Below, in pieces: positions 21,706-32,120 of a stretch of 64,000 nucleotides of DNA. The position numbers and the translations under genes were made by a program. Each line of letters begins with the position of its first letter. Positions within the stretch are counted from its first letter, which is position 1. The stretch spans positions 9,910,429 to 9,974,428 of the forward strand of contig OY288247.1 in assembly GCA_958450325.1 (NCBI GenBank), in the 5' to 3' direction. Below the pieces are notes generated by a model, which was not told the origin of the DNA, made no database searches, and saw only the letters and a list, made by a program, of their open reading frames with translations. This DNA comes from Agrostemma githago. Taxonomy: Eukaryota; Streptophyta; Magnoliopsida; Caryophyllales; Caryophyllaceae.

Positions 21706-22824
21706 TTACGGGTAGTATCGTTGAAGCTGATCCATGTTGGTTGGGGTTGAGAACTCTTGACCGTCTATGTCGGTGAGGATCACGACGCCCCCCGAGAGTA
21801 TTTTCCTAACGAGGTATGGGCCCGCCCAATTTGGTTTGAATTTCCCTCTAGGGTCAACGGGAAGGGGTGCTCTAATGAACTTAATTACTAAATCTCCCTC
21901 GTGTATGTTTCGGGATTTCACTAATTTGTTAAAGGCTAGCTGGATTCGTTGTTGTTAAGCTTGTACGTTGGATAGCGCATGCATCCTACGTTCGTCTAGG
22001 AGTACTAGCTCGTCATATCATTTTTGGTTCCATTCTTCCTCAGGGATACCACTCTCGGCTAATATTCTTAGTGATGATATTTCTAGCTCTATCGGTTGGA
22101 CGGCCTCGGAGCCGTAGGTTAGGTAATATGGTGGGGCTCTGGTAGGTGTTCTATACGATGTTCGGTACCCCCATAAGGCGAAAGGGATTTTGTTTGGCCA
22201 ATCCCTGTAGTTGTCTATCATTTTCTTAAGGATTGTGGTGATGGTTTTGTTGGCTGCTTCTACGGCCCAGTTTGTTTGCGGTCTATAGGGTGAGGATTTG
22301 TGTCTTTGGATTTTGTATTTGTCTAGGAGCTTTTGGGTGTCGGCCCTGAAGTGAGCCCCCTGGTCACTGATGATCTCATGAGGTATACCGTAGAGGCAGA
22401 TGATGTTGTTTTGTAAGAATTTGACTACTTGTTTTGAGGTTAGTACGGTGTAAGAGGCAGCCTCTACCCATTTGTTGAAATAATCGACGGCCACTAATAT
22501 AAAGCAGTGTCCGCCGGTCCCGGATGAGTGTACTTTTCCTATGATGTCTATCCCCCAAGTAGAGAAAGGCCAGGGTGTGGCTATAATGTGTAGAGGATAA
22601 GGAGGTAGGTCTTGGATGTAGGCAAATATTTGGCAGTTGTGGCAGTGGCGAACGTGACGTCGATAGTCTGTCTCTAAGGTAATCCAATAATAGCCCAGTC
22701 TCATTATTTTACGAGCTAGTAGGTGTCCACTCATGTGGGGTCCGCACTCCCCGTCATGTACCTCTTTCATGACTCTCTCGGATTGGTTTTTGTTTATGTA
22801 TCTAAGGAGGACTCCTTGTGGGGT
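21706..22824 (-). pseudogene. Tat-C integrase with three stop codons
   Basis: The minus-strand reading frame contains an HHCC zinc finger (H and C residues in VRHCHNCQIF), the catalytic core with Asp in STWGIDIIG, Asp in EIISDQGAHF and Glu in NWAVEAANKT, and a C-terminal GPY/F-type module (FKPNWAGPYLV). This is a complete DDE integrase layout of Ty3/gypsy type. The same frame is interrupted by TAA at 22825 (linker), TGA at 22018 and TAA near 21957. The TGA probably arose from CGA by C-to-T change. The protein would insert cDNA into chromosomes but is non-functional here. Confidence 0.85.
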
Positions 22825-23340
22825 TTATTTGTATAGTAGCCCTTGATTTAGGACGTAATGGGTGGCTTGTATACGTAGGGCTCTTTTATTCTTGGTGTTA
22901 GTGTCAGGTGGATATGACCCGTGGGTTTTAAAGTCTAGGATTACTTTGTACCAAGGTTCTTCGGGGGTATCGTCGGTTTCGAGGTCATGGATGTAGGTTG
23001 GTTGTTTGCTTCTCTCTATGTAGATAGGCATTGAGAAAAGGTGATCGGGCATGTTTATTAGTAAGGCTAGTTTGGATAACGCGTCGAAGAATTGGTTTTC
23101 CTCTTGGGGTATGTGTATGAAGTTAATTTCGGTGAATTCCCGGGACATCGCTTCTACTTCGGTTTGGTATGGGGTTATATTTTCGCTATAAACTTTCCGG
23201 GTACCCGTAGCTTGGTTGACCGCTAAGGATGAATCTCCATGTACTCTAAGGTTTTTGACTTCTAGAGATATGGCTGTTTTTAGACCTATTAGGCAGGCTT
23301 TGTACTCGGCTGCGTTGTTGGTAAGTCAGGTTGAGTGGTT
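22825..23340 (-). pseudogene. Tat-C RNase H, C-terminal part
   Basis: Upstream of integrase in the same frame. TNNAAEYKACLIGL holds the catalytic Glu motif, NLRVHGDSSLAVNQ the Asp motif, and FIHIPQEENQFFDALSKLA the C-terminal motif with a changed final Asp region. The N-terminal Asp motif and the whole reverse transcriptase are missing. Beyond 23340 the sequence is not pol, so a deletion joined RNase H to upstream non-coding sequence. Confidence 0.8.
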
Positions 23341-23744
23341 GTTTGTTCGTTGGCAAGTTTATTGTTGTTTGGTCAATGGTTGGTTGAATCTAAGGTTGTT
23401 ATTCCCGATTTCTTTTTTAGGGTGAAGTTGAGTGGGCTGTCCGTGGTAGCCCTTGCGTTTTAGTCAGTTGTTATCGATAATTGGCATAAAGTCGAGTTTT
23501 TAATCGTTAAAGTAAACTGTTGAAAGAAGTTGAGCGATTGTCGAGGCATGTTTGTAAAAAAAGGAAGTTGTTTTATTGATAATAGTAAACGGGCTAGATG
23601 CCCGTGATTTTGGTTTTGGGGGAGGTGGAGGACATGCTCCCTCGCATCTTCCGGACTCGATAGAAAGAAAACGTTATTATTATTAGTATTAAGCCTAGGC
23701 CCTAAGATGAACTAGACTTCGACTCGGACCGGCCATGCGTGCCT

Positions 23745-24119
23745 TTAGAGGAACCTTCGTTGATGGGACTCTCGGTGTTCGCGCGGATCGCTCTCTTGGT
23801 ACCTGGAGCCAGTCCTCCTCCGAAGACATCCTACGGGGACGTAGACCCCTTTGTCAATCAGGTCCTGTACTTCATGCTTGCATACTTGGGTCTCATGCCC
23901 TCGGCCTTGATGGTACAGGCAGTAAGCGTTCGGATTCCAACCCGCTCCCCTCTTTTCTATAGGTGGGTCTGGGGTGGGTCCCACTGGCCATCTCCTGCAG
24001 TTTTCGGAGGGCTTCAGCGTAAGATTCCCCCAATTAGGTGAATTGCCTAAAGGGACGGCGAAGGCCTTTAGGCTCGACAGGGTGTGCGAGCCTGGCGTAT
24101 TCAACATACAGATCCCCAC
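23745..24119 (-). pseudogene. Tat-C gag remnant with zinc knuckle
   Basis: The minus-strand frame reads NAYCLYHQGRGHETQVCKHEVQDLID, a C-x2-H-rich knuckle of the kind seen at the end of Ogre/Tat gag (C..HQ.RGH.T..C). The capsid part of gag and the protease are not visible. The flanking stretch 23341-23744 has no coding match. Confidence 0.6.
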
Positions 24120-25483
24120 TAAGTACCAGCTCCCGACTTATCGGTCCTCCCTAGGGTTTCCTCTCGGGTCCTTCGAGGGTCTCAAGGCAACGCCTGACGT
24201 CGTCGATGGAGAAGGAAATTGACGATACTATCCAAAGTATCCCATGGACCACATTCACCAAGGCATTGAGCTGGTCGATCCTACTTTTGTTGCTATTAGG
24301 TGCCATTCCTAGATGAAAGAAAGGATCATGAGGTCGGGACCTACCGGGCGGTTTAGGGTCTCGAGGAATGCTCGCGATTGAGCGACGCGGAAATGAGACC
24401 CTTGACTCGTGTGTACGGTCATTGGCTTAGGGACTCAGGTGCTTTAGACTCTTGGTGTATTCGACGAAACGCCTAACGTATCTTAGGTCTCTACAACGAG
24501 ACGATTTGACACAAACCTCGGTGGTGAGGCTTAAAGAGGACTTCTCAAAATGAGACGACCCAAAATGTAACACTTCGAGTCGAGGTGATCCCGGTAACTA
24601 ACATAGACAGTTAAACACACGGTTGTACGACGTAAGAGGTTGATCGCGATCCCGGTTCGGGATCAAAGAATTTTCGTATATGTTTTCTTTTCGAAAACGA
24701 CCGATCTTTCCAGAAAAGATTTTTTTTTGAAAAGGGTGATTTGTAGTGCAACGAGGGCGTGATGACATCGTTTGTGACGTGAAGGTGTGTTGCTATTCAT
24801 GTGCGTCGGAAATCCGACGATAGCAAAAGTGCAAATGGTGCTTTTTTTTTTCCACAGGAAGCACAGATTTTAAGGGAACCGGTTTTGAAAATGATGATGT
24901 GGCGCTTTTATCGAAACTACTATTATTTAGCTAGTTCGATACTTATGGTGTATGTGGTGCTCATGATAGAGCGTGGTGTTTTTGGAAATGATGTTTTGTG
25001 AGTCTGACCGTTTCGGGTTCCTTGACTTCATTAATTGAAGATTCGGTTGTGTTAACGGTTTGTGTGTAAAAAAAATAAAATTAAAAGATAAGAAATGTAA
25101 CCGTTTAGTGTACCTCGATCCCATTGATCGGGAGTCTCGGTGGTATTAACGGTGTTCGTTGTTGACGGGTTTTAATTTGGCCAAGGTGATGGCATCAAAA
25201 ATATTATATTTGTTTTGAAGGTGGTGAGTGTAAAATTTGCCACGATGACGGCATCTAAAATGTTTTTTTTAGAAATCGCAACTTGACCGGAGTATCAACT
25301 TTTAAAAGGTCGTTTTGAAAAGAGGATGTGTATTTTTTTGAAAACGGAATTGGGTGCGGTTGAATATGTTAGCCTGGTTGAATCCAGATTTTTAGTGTTT
25401 TATTTGGGTGGTTGGCAAACACGCTACACATAACTAGGAATGCGTACACTCATGCAGGATGCAGACACGGGTTGGTTAGGGTA
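24120..25483. other. Tat-C 5' leader remnant
   Basis: No ORF of note. Minus-strand text such as GCATCCTGCATGAGTGTACGCATTCC resembles the leader that follows the PBS in Tat elements, but the PBS itself is absent. A partly repeated GGTGA(G)GG.GTGATGGCATC.AAA.T phrase occurs at 25185-25260. Confidence 0.45.
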
Positions 25484-25830
25484 CGTATTGGGAAGCCAAC
25501 ATCCGATAGATGTCAACACCCAATCCCGCCCGCACTATAGCGGCCTCTACTAATCAATCGGTGGGCTGATAACCTAGTTCTTTTGTTGTGATGGAAATAC
25601 TGTAACATCCTTTATTTTAACCCATGTCTTTTACTATGTCGGTTGTTTAAAGACAAGTAAGTGCTATTGTCGAAATAGTTGTATTTACATTCTTTGCATG
25701 TGATTTCACATGACAATCAAGCAGGCCATGAAAAGATGCATGTAGGAGAGTAGAGAGTATTAGTACTATACGTATTAGCAAATCAGTTTTAACGTGATAA
25801 TACGGATATTAGTCATTCTTGTGGTATACC
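25484..25830 (-). repeat. Internal fragment of the Tat-C 5' LTR
   Basis: Matches 7624-7963 of the 3' LTR (GGGTACGTATTGGGAAGCC through ATTCTTGTGGTATACC). Both ends of this LTR are lost. The right break coincides with the point where Athila-B LTR sequence resumes. Confidence 0.8.
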
Positions 25831-26420
25831 TACTCCTACTCCTAAGAGGCTCACTAAAGGCACAAGAGTGACACAAAACCCTAGGTTAAGTATATATACT
25901 AGTCTAAATGGGTCACACAATCTTAAGCCCATAATCCAATTCCTCTTCTTTAAGCTAGACCTTCACCGTTTGCATCTTCATGGGGCAAAACTTCACGTTG
26001 CGGTTGACGGGCTGACACCACCAGGTGAAATTTCACCCGGTGAAATTTTCTTCTCATTTCGCGATTTTTGGCGCGCGAAATTACGCCCGGTGATGACTCA
26101 TCGGGTGAAATTTCACCCGGTGAGTCTCCGCCTCTTTTCCGGTCTCTTTCTTTGTCGATCAATTGGATTACTTGAACTTTCAGTTGTGTGCTTTGCTCTT
26201 TGGACCATATCTCTCTCATGATCGTAGAAGCTCACACACGTTTTTGGTCAAAAATCCTATCCAAATAGACAGAAAACTACCAAAAACACGTAAAATGCAA
26301 AAGAAAGACACTAATGCGAGAATTACTCAAAATAAGGCGATAATTGCACTCTAATCTCGCAAAACGGAGGAAAAACAGGTCTAGATGGGAGGAAAAATGG
26401 TCCAAATTTGGCACACAACA
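25831..26420 (-). repeat. Athila-B 3' LTR, U3-side fragment
   Basis: Matches 33199-33910 of the complete LTR, with one internal loss within the palindrome cluster. It ends GGCACACAACA, the reverse of TGTTGTGTGCC. About 500 bp corresponding to 32687-33198 are missing between this and the other fragment at 7147. Confidence 0.85.
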
Positions 26421-28735
26421 ATTCTCCCACACTAAACCGTTGCTCGTCCTGGAGCAAAGACCCAAAAAGAAATTAGCTACTACTACTAAGCTAGACTATG
26501 CTAAGCCGATACGGGGCAATTAACGGACCCGCTCCGTCCCTTCAACTCACATCGAGATACCCATGAGGTAGAGTACCTCCATGCAAGGCAAGTTGGGTCT
26601 TCCTCAAAATTGGGGTTGCGACTAACACACACAAACACATAAAAAAGAAAGACACACAAAAAGATAGTCGCAACCAAAGAGAAAATAAATCGCCGAGTCC
26701 CTCATCGAAACGGCGGACAAAGCACCGATTTGAACTTAAAACAAGCGAGAACACTACCAAGTTAGTAACACAAATTGACATGGACAAGATCCTAATAGTG
26801 TGACAATCAAACAATAAAAACATTGAAAATTTACCAAGGTCCTTCTAATTCCACTAGAGATGCCTACAACGGGACGATAAATGGAGTGGATAAGTGAGAA
26901 CCATGGAGTTGTAAGCACTGTAGGTAAGTGTTATGCTGTCTCCTAAGCTAAGCCTAGAGGGTCGTTCCAAACTCGAGAAAGCCAATTAGACCAAAAAGAT
27001 GGATAAGTGTTTGCAAAATGGTAAAGATTGCTAAATTACCGCTATTTTCCTTCCTCGGGACTCGGTCCTCTAGTAGGCATTTCACAACAATAAGTCAACC
27101 AAGGGATTATTTGGGTTTGAGAACGATTTTTGAGATTTTGATTTTCTTTTCGGTTTTTCTTTCCCCATTATTTCGGTCGAGGGCTTTTTTTTAATGCCCT
27201 TCTTTCATTTTTCTCTTTTTCTTGCTTTGAATAGCCCACATTTGGCTAGATGGTATATTTGAGGTTCAAGGTAAAGCATGTTCTTGCAAACTTATTTGTG
27301 GAAATGGGTGAATGGTAGAAAAATAGGCTAGTCGAATGTGCACCACCTCCGAACCCATAAAAGGATGAAAATTTGGACTAAAGAAATGGCTTCTCAAGTA
27401 AGGTCACCTAAGAGAACGGGGAATGGTAACCAAGGCCTTATCACTTCATGGGCGGTCAAGGTGGTCAAATGCAAATCCCGATGTAGACTCTTAGTAGAAA
27501 AAGATGGACTCATGATAGAAATTCAATGCAAAAATTGGTTAAAAGTCATTCTACTAGAAATATGTCCAAAAATCAAGAAGGGTCACTAACAAGGGAGTAA
27601 TAAACACTCGGCCTAAGCTCAAAATCAGGTTTTCGAAAACATTACCTAGACAAGCTATACACAAAATAAAAAGAACACAAAAACGACAAAAACACAAGAA
27701 AACAAAACAAATATACAAGTATAGCCAAGCTCTCTGAACTCCATCAAGTCAACACAATCCACAACCACCAATTCCAAAATGTTCACCAAGTGAACCTCCA
27801 AATAGCATATATGCCCAAACTCCCATGCATAAGAGAAAGGGATAAAACAAAAGTAGAAGATATTACCGCGCGGTCTTCATTTCCTTTTTGCTACCTTACG
27901 TATCCATGCTAAATGGTTGGCGGTGTACCTACAAGAAGGAGAATGCAAAGCAATACAAGTGACACAAAAATGAAAATAAAAGAAAAGAAAACTAAAAAGA
28001 AAAGAAAAAGAAAAAGAAAAAGGGATTTTTTTTTTGGGTTTTTGGTTTTAAAAAGAACAAAAATGAAAAAGAAAATGAAGAAAAGGATAGTAGATCTCCC
28101 CCCCCCCCACACTAAAACTGTGCATTGTCCCCAATGCACAAATAGAGAAAGAATAAAAAAAAGAATAAAAAAAGGAGAAAAGAACGGAAAATCTTTTTGA
28201 ATTTTTATGATTTTTCAAATGTTTTTGGATTTATTTGAAAATGAAGAGAATAAAAAGAAAAGAAGTGAAAATGAAAAAGGAAAGAAAAAGAAGTGAAAAT
28301 AAATGGAAAAGAAAAAGGAAAAAGAAAAAAGAAGAAAAATTGATAAGGGGAGAAAGGGCGTAGGTGTAATCACGTCACCTCGCCCGGATTCCGCACAAAT
28401 CGGGAAAATTAAGAGAAAAAGAGAAATTTTGGATTTTTCAAATGATCTTGGTGCGATCAATTCACCGAAGACCGGGAGCAACAATAAGGTCCTTCTCTAA
28501 GGTACCTGCAATAAACCTCAAGTGTGTAACGACCCAAGTAGGGTCACGGAGGGGCTGACAACTCACCAGACCAACAAAATAACCAACCACAAATCAACCA
28601 ACAACCATAATTACCAAATGCCAAAAATTGGCGCAGCAAGGTCTGACAGAGATTACTGAGACAAGAGAATAGACAACTGATGACTGACAACTGATATCTA
28701 ACACCCACACACTAACACTGACGACACTCGACTAC
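26421..28735. other. Athila-B 3' untranslated region with purine/pyrimidine tracts
   Basis: Non-coding region between the ATHILA ORF and the 3' LTR. The PPT (GTGTGGGAGAAT on the minus strand, 26421-26432) abuts the LTR. A second G-run preceded by the same TTTAGTGTGGG text lies at 28101-28116. The segment 27950-28330 is strongly A/G-rich on the plus strand (AAAGAAAAAG repeats), giving Lys-rich or Phe/Leu-rich ORFs that I do not accept as genes. Confidence 0.6.
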
Positions 28736-30490
28736 TCACATAGGACCTGGGGGATGAAGTGGTGGGTAGTAAAACCCGGGCGGAGGCATACCGAAAAATC
28801 GATCAAGATAGTTCTGTTGCTGTTGCAATATTCTTTGGTTTTCCTCCGCCGCCAACCTCGCTGCTTGGGCGTCCCTAGCAGCGTCCCTAGCCATCTCAAA
28901 AATGCTCCGGGTTTACTCAAAACCTTCCCTAGAGTACGTATACAAGCTATGCGCAGTATCTCGCGCATGTCGGGCCATGTTGTAGGCTTCCTGGGCCAAG
29001 TTCAGTGAGGTGGTCGAGTTCTCCCAAGTCTGACGTGATCGGTCATAAACTTCCCCCAATTGGTTATAAAAGTCCTCTGATCCGAAGAACGAGGAGTGTC
29101 GTGGAGGACTCATGTTAACGTCCTCCTGAAAACCTGGGGTAGACTGGGTGAACGTGGGGTGTCTGTGTGGTTCAAAGTCTGAGAAGTTGGGGGTGAAAAA
29201 TTGCGAGGTCTGAGGTTCGGTCTAGTGGGAGGAAGAGGGTGCGTGTGATGATGAAGGTAGTGTTCTATGACCCTCATCCCGAGAGGTTTCAACCTCCGGT
29301 TCCTCCTCCGACACGTCTACTACCTCTATGTCATCATCGCCATAATCTAAAGGTCCCTCAGGGTATTCAGTCTGTTGAAACTTACCACGGGTGTGACCCC
29401 GAATGTACTCCCCGGACCTCTTCGGCATGCCGAAGTTCTCTTCAATATCAAGCCTAACCTATTCGAGGTTAGGCATTGCAATGGCTCTCAGCTCAGTAAT
29501 CTTATACAAGAACAAACTGTCATAATCCCCTTTCTGGGGCCAAACAAGGAAAGGACAATAAACCTCATCTATATAAATTCCCGCCCCGTCAACTGGTGCC
29601 AAATCGATGCCTAAGGCTGTAGCTAACATCGTTACAACACCGCCACAAGAAACTTTCCTGCGGCTGCCCCTCGCAACCTGGGCGAAGTGAGTAGCTAAGG
29701 CCTCGGACATATCGATCAACGGGTCTCTGTTCAAAACAGCATCCTCTAACAGCTCTACAGCTGTAGCACTATAGTTGTGGTGCGTATCATAGCTTGACAG
29801 GAATGAGTTGGCTATGATATGCGCCAAATACCGAAGGATGGGGTTTCGAATAGAGAAAGAACGCATCTTTCCTCCCTTGAAAGTCCTTTGGCGGGCAATT
29901 TTAGACCAAAATCGGTCACGGGAAAATTTGTCATCCCGAGTCTGCCCCGCCCTAGGCCTTCCAAGGACAGAAGAAGGTAAACCAAGCAATGCACCAAAGT
30001 CCCTCAAGTTGAGGACGTATAGAGTTTCTCGCAACTGAAAAGAGACAGTGGTATTATCATCACCACTCAGCTCAAAAGTTGCGAAAAACTCACACGTCAA
30101 CTTTTGAAAAGTTTCCTCCTCAGAGGAATAAAATTTGATGAGACCAAGGCTTTGGCACATTGCTTGTACCTGCGTTTCAATACCCATGCGCACAAGTACA
30201 TCTCGAGCCGCCCAACGAGTTGGCTCGAGACGACAGACCCAAAATTTCTTACACTTATCAAGATGGGCTTTTTTAGTGAAATAGATACCAGATTCTGAAT
30301 GACGAAAATTACGACGAATTTTAGGGTAACGTACCTCTAGCGGAACAGGTTTTTCACGCGGGACGGAGCCTTGTGTTTGAACGGGCATCGGGACAGATTC
30401 GTCCCGAACCTCGGCCAGCTCCTCGGACCTTGAGGATGACGTTGAACCCGAATTACGGTTAAGCATTGAGGATATCCTTTTCCTTGCCAT
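28736..30490 (-). pseudogene. ATHILA-type 3' ORF (Athila ORF1 family) of Athila-B
   Basis: A single minus-strand frame runs from ATG at 30490 to about 28736, broken by TAG at 29459, TAG at 29222 and TGA at 28913. The N-terminal 343 codons are open. The protein has a basic start (MARKRISSMLNR), a central FWVCRLEPTRWAARDVLVRMG and LYVLNLRDFGALLGLPSSVL segment typical of the ATHILA Pfam family (PF03078), and in the broken C-terminal part a long Ala/Arg/Gln-rich coiled coil. In Athila elements this ORF lies downstream of pol, in the position of an env-like gene; its function is not established. I see no clear signal peptide or membrane segment here. Confidence 0.8.
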
Positions 30491-30781
30491 TTGTTTTACT
30501 CCCTCATCCTTGTTGCTCGAATTTGACGATTATGGTGATGACGGTCTCGGTTTGGGGCTTGTCGAAATTAGGACGATTTCTCAAAACAAACTCCAAGAAG
30601 ATGATAGGAATGTGATGGGCATGAGGAATATGTAATTGGATTGAATTTTAGTGAAGAAATGGAAGGATTAGAGGTGGTTTAAGGTGGTGGATTTGGGGTT
30701 TGTTTGGGGTTTTTGGGGTTTGAATGAGGAGAGAGAGAGGAAAAGTTGATTATGAAGATGGGTAAGAGGGGTTTGGCTGGT

Positions 30782-31095
30782 ATAGGTGCAGCGGGGTGAT
30801 ATTTCGCCCAGTGGTCACCATCGGGCGAAATTTCACCCGACGGTCTTCAGACCAATTCTCATCATTTGCGCGTGGTTTCACCACCGGGCGAAATTTCGCC
30901 CGGTGAGATTTCAACTGGGTGAAATTTCACCCGGTGGAATTTCCGTCAATTACCAAGTCGCAAAAAAATTTACCGTAGGGCAAAATTTCGCCCGGTGAGA
31001 TTCCACCGGGTGAAATTTAACCCGGCAGATTTTCCGTCAATTCCTTTAATTCGAGCAAAGTTGCCATCGGGTGAAGTTTCACCCGGTAAAATAAT
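30782..31095. repeat. Palindrome cluster upstream of the ATHILA ORF
   Basis: About ten copies of the GGGYGAAA/TTTCRCCC motif within 310 bp. One at 30882-30905 is a perfect 24-bp palindrome, with arm CACCGGGCGAAA followed by its complement. The same motif family forms the LTR clusters at 13.56-13.83, 25.99-26.12 and 33.39-33.61 kb. Here it is internal, just upstream (minus strand) of the 3' ORF. Confidence 0.85.
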
Positions 31096-31464
31096 CCACT
31101 TCAAAATAGGACTTTGCTACAAAAATTCTCTTCGACTTGGCCCAAACCAACCTTAGCTCTTCGACAAAACCAATCTTCTCGATCCATGTATTAGCTACAC
31201 GAAGAAAAACTCTCACAATTGTTCATAGCGCGACCCAAAAAAACTCCAAAAGAAATCTTCACAATTCCTGCAGATACCACAACAAGCTCCAAAAGAAAAA
31301 TCCAAAAGCTATTGTCCAAAGAAAATAAAAAGAGATAAGAATATACAAATATTTACAAGGTGGTTATTATGGACACCACCAAACCGAATTGAATTGTTTG
31401 AGTTTAGTCGGGGTATCTTGAAAAGCAACCCGGAGGGTCTTGGTCATTAACTTCAAATTCAATG

Positions 31465-32039
31465 TTACCGATCTTGAGCTTTTTTTCTAAACTCCGGCAA
31501 GCCCATAAGTCGTGCTACTTCGGGAAGCATTGCAAATTCTTCGGGAATATCTTCTTTGGAGGTAGAACCGAGTATAAATAGAGCACCGTCGTCTTCTTCG
31601 TTGTCATAGTCAAGATCTTCGGTAGAGGGTTCTTCATTGGATGGAAATTCCACCATTTGATTCCATAATTCCCTTGAAAATTTTCGGGAAGGAATGCGGG
31701 AAGCACAAATTGAACCGTATCATTAGCAACATTGAAAGATAGTCGCCCTCGCTTCACATCAATAATTACTCCACCGGTAGCTAGGAAAGGCCGTCTCAAG
31801 AGAATAGAATTCCGCTCCTCTATAGGCAAGTCAAGAATAACAAAATCGGTGGGGATATATAGATTCCCCACGTTAACCATGAGGTTGCGGGCTAGTCCAT
31901 AGGGTTCCTTTGTAGTTCTATTGGCCATTTGCACATTAACTGGGAAGTAGTCCAAGTCCTTGATATAAATGGTACGAGCAATGGCTGGAGGCATTACACT
32001 AATGTCGGCGCCAAAGTCACACAAGGCTCGGTCTATCAA
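31465..32039 (-). pseudogene. Athila-B protease remnant
   Basis: Nearly the same protein as the Athila-A protease: ALCDFGADISVMPPAIARTI holds the active-site Asp, followed by VQMANRTTKEPYGLARN and LLRRPFLATGGVIIDVKRG. A frameshift near 31660-31680 moves the C-terminal part (EDLDYDNEEDDGALF) into another frame. Gag is entirely missing: the protease text begins within 65 bp of the PBS. The 32040-32100 segment holds a second copy of the active-site coding text (GCCTTGTGTGACCTTGGCGC). Confidence 0.8.
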
Positions 32040-32101
32040 AACATGGTCTATGGAACAAGGTATGGCAAAGCTACCTTGTTAAGCGCCAAGGTCACACAAG
32101 G

Positions 32102-32117
32102 CCCGGCAACGGCGCCA
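32102..32117 (-). other. Primer-binding site of Athila-B
   Basis: Minus strand TGGCGCCGTTGCCGGG, three bases from the LTR end, identical to the Athila-A PBS over this length. Confidence 0.85.
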
Positions 32118-32120
32118 TTT

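Larger units (their letters stand above)
7148..25830 (-). mobile_element. Tat-C: Tat/Ogre-lineage Ty3/gypsy element, minus strand, decayed
   Basis: Order on the minus strand: remnant of 5' LTR (25484-25830), leader, gag zinc-knuckle remnant, RNase H end, integrase, two ORFs in the antisense direction, an 80-bp tandem array, PPT, and a full 3' LTR (7148-9302). Antisense ORFs and 3' tandem arrays between pol and 3' LTR are known traits of the Tat lineage. Protease and reverse transcriptase are deleted and the pol remnant has several stops. It is inserted in the 3' LTR of Athila-B and itself carries Athila-A inside its first antisense ORF. Confidence 0.82.

Noticed and set aside
27913..28484. 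Lys-rich and Phe/Leu-rich ORFs on both strands
   Set aside because: They translate purine/pyrimidine low-complexity sequence in the Athila-B 3' region; no protein-like pattern.
28736..30490. Functional envelope glycoprotein in Athila-B
   Set aside because: The ORF is in the env-like position but has three stops and no signal peptide or membrane segment that I can see; annotated as ATHILA-family ORF only.
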